NCBI GenBank assembly: GCA_016291085.1
Contig: JAEEVW010000011.1
Location: forward strand, 30,509 to 94,508
DNA length: 64,000 nt
DNA from: Prevotella sp.
Lineage (GTDB): Bacteria; Bacteroidota; Bacteroidia; Bacteroidales; Bacteroidaceae
Direction of reading: 5' to 3'
This document shows, in pieces, positions 55,744 to 61,625 of this stretch (its first letter is position 1; each line of letters opens with the position of its first letter). The notes beneath the pieces are model-generated. The model was not told where the DNA came from and ran no database searches. It saw nothing but the letters and a program-made list of their open reading frames with translations. The position numbers and the translations under genes are program-made.

Positions 55744-55796
55744 AACTTTTAAAGATTAGAAATTTTTGTTTGTTAGTAATGAATTATCTTTTTCGT

Positions 55797-55831
55797 AAAA
55801 CCCTCAGGGGAGGTGAGTCCCCCGAGGGTTG
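55797..55831 (-). terminator. Hairpin between peptide 2 and exoprotein 1
   Basis: CCCTC/GAGGG and GGGG/CCCC stem (55801-55828) followed by TTTT on the minus strand. It could stop most transcripts after peptide 2; no -7 box is seen between it and exoprotein 1, so leakage is probably how that gene is expressed. Confidence 0.75.
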
Positions 55832-55838
55832 AAGTATT

Positions 55839-55976
55839 CTACCAAGTGAATTGTGGAGCATCAGATTCGCTTGGATCTGTTGGTGTTGAGTCTGTAGGGA
55901 TGGGACTGCTTGCCAGCATTTGTTGAACCTTTATCTCGACAATTTCCGTTTCGGGTTTGATATATAATTTCTTCAT
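55839..55976 (-). CDS. Small peptide 2 of the exoprotein cassettes (45 residues)
   Basis: 45 residues: MKKLYIKPETEIVEIKVQQM, then LASS at 21-24, then a Pro/Ser/Thr/Asp-rich tail ending APQFTW. AGGAGG lies about 9 bases before the ATG. Gap to exoprotein 2 stop is 19 bases. The first ~16 residues match peptides 1 and 3, the tail does not. No Cys. Unrecognised. Confidence 0.75.
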   Translation of the reverse strand: MKKLYIKPETEIVEIKVQQMLASSPIPTDSTPTDPSESDAPQFTW

Positions 55977-55995
55977 AATTTGTGTCCTCCTATAT

Positions 55996-57975
55996 TTACT
56001 TAATGATTACTTTCTTTCCGTTCACGATATACAGTCCCTTCGTAGGCTGAGCCACGCGCTGACCAGCGAGGTTATACCAGCTATTGTCGTTAACTTCGCT
56101 AACTTCTCTAACTTCGTTAACTCCGGTTACCTCTCCGCCAAAGTCGAGGTTTAATGCAGACGCACCAGCAGAAACTGCAATGTTCAGATAAGCCTTACCT
56201 GCAGCCAGAGTACCAGCACTTGCGGGATGGAATACTCCATCCTTCAGGATATAGCCTGCATTTGCTGCAATGGCTGTTGTCTCTGTGGCAGAACCAGCCA
56301 TCTTATTGGCAGAAACATCGTCAGCACCTGTGCCATCAAATACGGGAACATTAACAGCAGAGCCTGGAGTAGTGGCCTTCAGCACCAAACCTGTGTTTGC
56401 TGGCACCTTATTCACCTGTGTCATCAGCACGTTACCTTCCGAAACTTCCGTGGCAATGTATGCTTTCAAACCACTAACGCCAGTAAAGTCAAGAGCATAT
56501 GCACTTGTCAGAGTGGTATAAGTCTTGGCGGGAGTGATGGGGATACACGAAACGCAAATTGTACCAACTGCAACATTCTGGTCTTTTGAGCTCATCACCA
56601 GTTTGACGGCTCTATGAGTTGTCGCAAAAGCGTTGGATGTAGAGAATTCAAATGTAGCGTTTGCAGCTCCTTTGATAGTAAACTCTTCAATATCAGTGAA
56701 TGTTATGCCATCAGCTGAGCCTTGTACTTTTATCTTAGAACCTGTACTTGCAGCATTAAATAATTTTGCTGTAAAGTATACATTTTCAGGTTTCTCATCG
56801 GTGTAAATGATTACATATTTGCTCGTACCATCAAACTTAAGTCTATAAGGTGCGTTTGATGTAGCATAATCCGAACCCAAACTGAGGGCAACACCAGTTT
56901 GTGCTGCTAAATCATCCTTGCCAGCAGACGAGGTTCCAGTCCAGCTAAAGGGCAAAGAGGCGAGGGCTATACCAGTATAAGTACGAGTCACCACACTACT
57001 TGCATTGCCATAAGTGTCATAAGCAATTGCCTTGATCTTTGTTGTACCACTTCCCAAGACAATAGGTGCTGTATATTCAGTGCTTGCATTTGTAGGATCA
57101 CTAGGTGTTGTGCCATCTGTTTTTATATTATAATAAATGGTATTTCCTTCAGAAGTCAGCGTGATACCAGTTCCTTGCATATAACTGCCACCTTCTGGAT
57201 TGAACGTTGGAGCAGTGACAGTCTTTGCATCTTGTGTAATGGTCACGACCTTATCTGTTGCACCTGTAAAAGAAAGGGTTACTGTGGCGGTGCGCTGCGC
57301 TCCTGTGTTTGCAGAGCAGGTAAAAGGTACTGTTGATGAGGTAATCGTACCCAGTGTCAGCCAGTCGCCAGTAGTAATACTTGCAGACACATTACCAGTT
57401 GCGTTGTTCAAAGTGTACGCGATTGAACCGTTCGTTGCATCTTGGGCAATATTGACATTATTTGCAGAAATGCTGGGATCAGAACCGCCGCCACCTGAAG
57501 TGTAAGTAATTGTAACACTTTTCAGATAAAAAGCTTTACTTGAGGCATTTACATGAATAGTAACAATTCCTGATAATGTTGAACCGTTAAAAGTGTAGTT
57601 GTCAGCAGAAGACGTATTAGGTTGAATCGTTTGGGTAGTTCCCAATGCTGAACCTCCGACTTTAACTTGGACTGTTGCCGAACCTTTGGATGCAGTACAA
57701 CAAGCAACAACCACGCTTGTTATGTTATCAACACTGGTTCCTGCAGTAAGCGTAAATTCTCCTGCGGCTGTTCCGCTTGTACCAAATTGTGGTCCTCTAT
57801 CGTCGCCATTCCCACTAGGTTCAACAGTCGTTGTATAAGTAATATCACCAGTACACTTTAACTTACTACTTTGACGTGAAAAAGTCGTTGTATAAGTATC
57901 TGCCCACACACTCGAACTTCCTGCTATCAGGGCGAATAGCAGAAGCATTGTTTTAAGTAAACTTTTCTGTTTCAT
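55996..57975 (-). CDS. Exoprotein 2 with BACON and chitobiase-like domains
   Basis: 659 residues. Signal peptide MKQKSLLKTMLLLFALIAGS...VWA. Residues ~166-250 look like a BACON domain (ITTGDWLTLGTITSS, TVTLSFTGATDKVVTITQDA); ~254-335 like a chitobiase/beta-hexosaminidase C-terminal domain (TLTSEGNTIYYNIKTDGTTP, IKAIAYDTYGNAS). The shared C-terminal module follows and the end is WYNLAGQRVAQPTKGLYIVN...KVIIK. Carbohydrate or mucin binding at the cell surface is plausible. Linker 56087-56125 is a TTAACTTCG repeat. Confidence 0.85.
   Translation of the reverse strand: MKQKSLLKTMLLLFALIAGSSSVWADTYTTTFSRQSSKLKCTGDITYTTTVEPSGNGDDRGPQFGTSGTAAGEFTLTAGTSVDNITSVVVACCTASKGSATVQVKVGGSALGTTQTIQPNTSSADNYTFNGSTLSGIVTIHVNASSKAFYLKSVTITYTSGGGGSDPSISANNVNIAQDATNGSIAYTLNNATGNVSASITTGDWLTLGTITSSTVPFTCSANTGAQRTATVTLSFTGATDKVVTITQDAKTVTAPTFNPEGGSYMQGTGITLTSEGNTIYYNIKTDGTTPSDPTNASTEYTAPIVLGSGTTKIKAIAYDTYGNASSVVTRTYTGIALASLPFSWTGTSSAGKDDLAAQTGVALSLGSDYATSNAPYRLKFDGTSKYVIIYTDEKPENVYFTAKLFNAASTGSKIKVQGSADGITFTDIEEFTIKGAANATFEFSTSNAFATTHRAVKLVMSSKDQNVAVGTICVSCIPITPAKTYTTLTSAYALDFTGVSGLKAYIATEVSEGNVLMTQVNKVPANTGLVLKATTPGSAVNVPVFDGTGADDVSANKMAGSATETTAIAANAGYILKDGVFHPASAGTLAAGKAYLNIAVSAGASALNLDFGGEVTGVNEVREVSEVNDNSWYNLAGQRVAQPTKGLYIVNGKKVIIK
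56087..56125 (-). repeat. In-frame TTAACTTCG-type repeat in exoprotein 2 linker
   Basis: GTTAACGAAGTTAGAGAAGT-class sequence on the minus strand read as VNEVREVSEVND. Confidence 0.75.
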
Positions 57976-58142
57976 AAAAATGTTAGTTTTAAAAGTTAAT
58001 AAAAATATTGTTAGTTATCTTCTTCATCCAATTGGCGAAGTCCTGGCTGACCTTATTATATATAAAAGGCTCGCGGTTGACCCGTCGTGGAATTGAGTAT
58101 CAAAAAAATAATAACGTGTCTCCGCAGAAACACATATCGACC

Positions 58143-58199
58143 GCAAAGTTACGAATAAGTGAGCAAACTACAAAATAAATTCCAATTTATTTTTAGTTT
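58143..58199. repeat. Promoter-bearing direct repeat, copy 1
   Basis: About 57 bp nearly identical (about five differences) to 59101-59158. It contains the minus-strand promoter of exoprotein 2. Between it and the exoprotein start is a ~170-base leader without a gene. Confidence 0.85.
58144..58174 (-). promoter_or_regulatory. Promoter of the exoprotein 2 operon
   Basis: Minus strand: -33 TTTG (58171-58174), 19 bases, -7 TAACTTTG (58144-58151). Leader of about 160 bases. Confidence 0.7.
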
Positions 58200-58361
58200 C
58201 GAGCGAAAGTAACTTCACCAAGGGTGAATGTTAGGCATTTATTTTCGAGACAGCCAAACATTTTAGCCGCCTTTTATTTCGTACTTCGTTTAAAAAATCT
58301 TAATTGCCGGATTGCAGCCCGTCATCCCCTAAATTAACAAAAACCAGGAAAACCGAGAGCA

Positions 58362-58971
58362 ATGAAACTCGTTTCAATTGCCGAGGTGCATCCTGTGTTC
58401 GCTGGAACAGCAAAAACCTAGAGTTCATGGCGTGGTATTGCCATTGAGCTACAAGAGTTGCACTATCTTCATGGCGCTCGTTTCGTTAATCAACTGAAAC
58501 TGATTACCTATTATGGCGATTTTCATCCAATTGAAGGCGAGACGGGAATCTTCAGTACTGGTGGAGAGGGGAGCGAAGATTATGCCAATCTGCTTGATGC
58601 TGCCCGAAAAGCCGTTGAACATGGGTATCGGGTCTTTAATTCTGCCAAATCCCAGGGAGACGCGTACAGCCGATTTCATTTTTGAGAAGAAGCGGACTTA
58701 TCGTATGTATGACTTGAAAACCGCTTTTGGGAAAGCTTCGATAGGACAAAACCTATTGGATTCTATTGGCCAATGTAACCGCGTACTTATTAATATGACC
58801 ACAGGATACAAAACGCGTTCTCTAGCATTTGCTATCAAAAAATACTTTGAGGTTAACAGCAAAGCAGTTGAGGTATTGATTTTCAAAGGGCGGAAACGCA
58901 TTTCTATAGATCGCTTCATCGCCACGAACGACGATTTCTTTTCTATTTTCAAGAAATCTTATGAAAGATAA
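58362..58971 (+). pseudogene. Broken gene resembling a CdiA-CT/PBECR-type nuclease domain
   Basis: A frame starting at 58362 is stopped by TAG at 58419, continues in the same frame (HYLHGARFVNQLKLITYYGD, STGGEGSEDYANLLDAARKA) and shifts by +1 near 58635 into a second frame (ILPNPRETRTADFIFEKKRT, RMYDLKTAFGKASIGQNLLD, ending FSIFKKSYER). Joined, they give one ~200-residue protein whose C-terminal half resembles the RNase-like domains found in CdiA toxins and phage-linked PBECR proteins. The assignment is moderate. It lies between the two direct repeats. Confidence 0.6.
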
Positions 58972-59100
58972 AAACCACCCCTAATGGGATGGCTTTTAAA
59001 ATGGAGTAGTGTCGGTGATGTCTTGCTCCGAAGCGGTGTCAATAAAGTCCTGCCTCTCGCGGGATTCTGCCCGGATAGCCAGAACTCTCATTCTGACGAT

Positions 59101-59158
59101 GCAAAGATACGAATAAGTGAGCAAACTACCAAATAAATTCCGATTTATTTTTAATTTT
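59101..59158. repeat. Promoter-bearing direct repeat, copy 2
   Basis: Second copy of 58143-58199; carries TATCTTTG (59102-59109, minus) and TTTG with 20-base spacing, but no minus-strand gene follows it. No gene is seen in 58972-59345. Confidence 0.85.
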
Positions 59159-59274
59159 GAGGAGCAGCGCGACGACCCTTGCCTGAAACTATTATTGGGC
59201 GTACAGACTACACTCTATCAAACGTTTACGTGCGGTTTTGTAGAAAACTGTTTGGCTTTTGGGCTTTTTTGTCG

Positions 59275-59282
59275 TACCTTTG
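59275..59282 (+). promoter_or_regulatory. -7 box of exoprotein 3
   Basis: TACCTTTG, 63 bases before the ATG at 59346. Confidence 0.65.
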
Positions 59283-59345
59283 CCCCCGGGTTTCAAAACA
59301 AGCTACTTAATTTTTACTAACATTTTAATAAACAAAAACAAACAA

Positions 59346-61070
59346 ATGAAAAAATTATTTACTTTATTGACGCTCTTAGTGGCCCTTGTCACTAGTGCGT
59401 GGGGAACAAAAACTCTAATTGCAAAGGTTACTGTAACCTCGCAAACTGAATTCACTACTGATGGTACATTAATCGGTTCGGGGGTAACATCTGGTCTGGG
59501 TAAAGGTGCTGATTTAGGCAAAATCAGTGCAAATACTTCATATGTTGCAATTACACTTTCTGATGGCAACTATTTCCGGGCAGGAGATGAGGTGGAAATT
59601 AGTACCACTACAACTAAAGCCTTTCAGATATTTGAGGGCGCTTTAGGTTCTAATAATGCAGCTCTTTCCCCCTTGGTGACCACAGGTAGCGTATCAGAGG
59701 GTGTTACCACATGTGTAATTCCTGGTGCTATAACTGCTAACACCAGCAGTATCAGTATTGGTCGTACAAGTTCTTCCTATAATGGCTGTGTTACCTATTT
59801 CGCTGTATATCGTAATCTCAATGATGAAGCATATACCGTAACTTTCAATCAAGGATCATATGGAACCAGTGGCTCGACTAAATTGACGGAAGCATCAGCT
59901 AATGCAGGTATAACACTGCCTACAGTAACAGCCAATTCGGGTTACGACTTCCAAGGGTGGTACGATGCTCCTTCTGGTGGCAGCAAAATTGGAAATCCAG
60001 GCGAGAAGTACTATCCAACGGCAAACATTATTTTATATGCTCAATATATACAGCAGAAGGCTGCTACTAACGATGCATATTATGTAGCAGCTAGCGAGAC
60101 TGCTATTGACAAACAGCGTATTGTAGGTGACAATATCGCAATGACCTTCGTTGACGGTGCAGAAGGTAATGGTTTTGGTACCGCTGCTGCAGATGCTAAT
60201 ATTAATGGCATTAATGCTAATTATGTAGCATCTTTACCTGGTGCAAGTAATGGCTGGGCTGTCAAATTTGTGCCTGATGCAGATGGAGTTCTTTCTGTTG
60301 GTGTTATTGTCAACAAAAACAAAACTCTGACCATTACCAATGTGTCTTCTTTCCAGTATATTACAAGTAGTGCAACAGAAACTATATCTGGCAATACATG
60401 GAAACCTACAGACGCGAAAAAGTATTGTGTTGTGGTATTTCCTGTAACTGCTGGAACCGAATATTCGCTCTCTGTTGATTCGAAGATTGGATTCTATGGT
60501 TTTGAGTTCAATCCTATGACAAGCATAACGCCTGCATACGAAAAAGTCACATACGTAACGAAAATGCCTCTTGACTTCTCAAGTGTGTCTGGCCTGACCG
60601 CATATGTGGCAACAGCTGCAGCTGGTGGCTCTGTAACTCTGGCTGAGGTCGGTGCTGTTCCCGCAGGTACACCGCTGATGCTGATTGGTACTGCTGGCAC
60701 TGAGTATACTGTTCCTGTGGCTGCATCTGCTTCTGCTCCTGCTGTGAATATGTTCTTGGCTGGTGACGGAACGACAGAGTTCGACGGTTCTACTTTCGAC
60801 TACATCCTCTTCAGCGATGGTCTGTTCTATCAGATTGGTAGTGGTGCCGTTCCTGTTGGCAAGGCTTACCTGCACTGCACCTCTGATCCGACAGCAGGTT
60901 CTGGTGCTCCTTCACTGAGCATTGACTTTGGAGGCACCACAGGAATTGACGAAGTAAGAGGTAAGAGGGAAGATGTAAGAGGTGAATATTACAACCTCGC
61001 TGGTCAGCGCGTGGCTCAGCCCACGAAGGGACTTTACATTGTGAACGGTAAAAAGGTCATCTTGAAGTAA
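59346..61070 (+). CDS. Exoprotein 3 with InlB B-repeat-like domain
   Basis: 574 residues from the ATG at 59346; signal peptide MKKLFTLLTLLVALVTSAWG. Residues ~162-235 match a Listeria-Bacteroides (InlB B-type) repeat (YTVTFNQGSYGTSGSTKL, GYDFQGWYDAPSGGSKIG, NIILYAQY). The same C-terminal module as exoproteins 1 and 2 (LDFSSVSGLTAYVATAAAGG, VPVGKAYL) and end YYNLAGQRVAQPTKGLYIVN...KVILK. The linker 60951-60983 is a GTAAGAGG-type repeat. Confidence 0.85.
   Translation: MKKLFTLLTLLVALVTSAWGTKTLIAKVTVTSQTEFTTDGTLIGSGVTSGLGKGADLGKISANTSYVAITLSDGNYFRAGDEVEISTTTTKAFQIFEGALGSNNAALSPLVTTGSVSEGVTTCVIPGAITANTSSISIGRTSSSYNGCVTYFAVYRNLNDEAYTVTFNQGSYGTSGSTKLTEASANAGITLPTVTANSGYDFQGWYDAPSGGSKIGNPGEKYYPTANIILYAQYIQQKAATNDAYYVAASETAIDKQRIVGDNIAMTFVDGAEGNGFGTAAADANINGINANYVASLPGASNGWAVKFVPDADGVLSVGVIVNKNKTLTITNVSSFQYITSSATETISGNTWKPTDAKKYCVVVFPVTAGTEYSLSVDSKIGFYGFEFNPMTSITPAYEKVTYVTKMPLDFSSVSGLTAYVATAAAGGSVTLAEVGAVPAGTPLMLIGTAGTEYTVPVAASASAPAVNMFLAGDGTTEFDGSTFDYILFSDGLFYQIGSGAVPVGKAYLHCTSDPTAGSGAPSLSIDFGGTTGIDEVRGKREDVRGEYYNLAGQRVAQPTKGLYIVNGKKVILK
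60951..60983 (+). repeat. In-frame GTAAGAGG-type repeat in exoprotein 3 linker
   Basis: GAAGTAAGAGGTAAGAGGGA-class sequence read as DEVRGKREDVRG. The same type continues after the stop codon at 61072-61097. Confidence 0.7.
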
Positions 61071-61121
61071 GATGTATGATGTAAGAAGTAAGATGTGAAA
61101 TACTTAAACGAATTGAAAAAT

Positions 61122-61268
61122 ATGAAGAAAACATATATGAGTCCTGAGATGGACGTAATCGAGCTGAAGAATCAGCAGGCATTATTGACAGGTTCAGATT
61201 TCGGTCAAGGTACTATGCCCGGTGGCAGCGCTGCTGCACCAGACTTCTACTTCGACGACGAAGACTAA
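61122..61268 (+). CDS. Small peptide 3 of the exoprotein cassettes (48 residues)
   Basis: 48 residues: MKKTYMSPEMDVIELKNQQA, LLTGS at 21-25, then a Gly-rich, acidic tail ending FYFDDED. 51 bases after exoprotein 3. Unlike peptides 1 and 2 no AGGAGG precedes it. No Cys. Unrecognised; the shared N-terminus and LLTGS motif suggest a common export or processing step. Confidence 0.75.
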   Translation: MKKTYMSPEMDVIELKNQQALLTGSDFGQGTMPGGSAAAPDFYFDDED

Positions 61269-61279
61269 AGAACATAACG

Positions 61280-61320
61280 GCACGGAGGGCCTTCTCACCA
61301 TGTTGCGCCCTCTGTGCTTT
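61280..61320 (+). terminator. Terminator after peptide 3
   Basis: 11-bp stem GCACGGAGGGC (61280-61290) / GCCCTCTGTGC (61307-61317) with one G-T pair, then TTTA. Confidence 0.8.
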
Positions 61321-61427
61321 ACAATACCATTGGTGCGGTGTTCCTACGTGTAAGGACGCCGCACTGTTTATTATTATAGTTACTCAAGTTTCGTAAGTCG
61401 TATTTCTTTGAAGTTAACGAAGTTAGC

Positions 61428-61588
61428 GAAGTTATCGCTACGCTCGAAGTTCTCACACCTGAAGGTATGAGTGTGGCGTCGCAATAACGACAATAGAAAT
61501 GAGCACTGAAGTAGAGGCGAAAACAACCGCAAGAACTACCGTCGTTAACTTCGATAACTTCGATAACTTCGAGCGAAGCGATAACTTC
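61428..61588. repeat. Long inverted repeat in the NRPS leader
   Basis: GAAGTTATCGCTACGCTCGA... (61428-61451) pairs over 24 bases with 61565-61588 with one mismatch; the arms belong to the TTAACTTCG repeat family. Between them lie 113 bases including a CACAC/GTGTG hairpin (61457-61475). No promoter of the usual type was found in 61321-61625 and no gene. Confidence 0.85.
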
Positions 61589-61625
61589 AAAAAGTTGAAT
61601 ACGATAACTTAAAAACCATCATAAA

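Noticed and set aside
53794..61268. Calling the micropeptides RiPP precursors
   Set aside because: No modifying enzyme or transporter gene is seen next to them in the window; left as a possibility.
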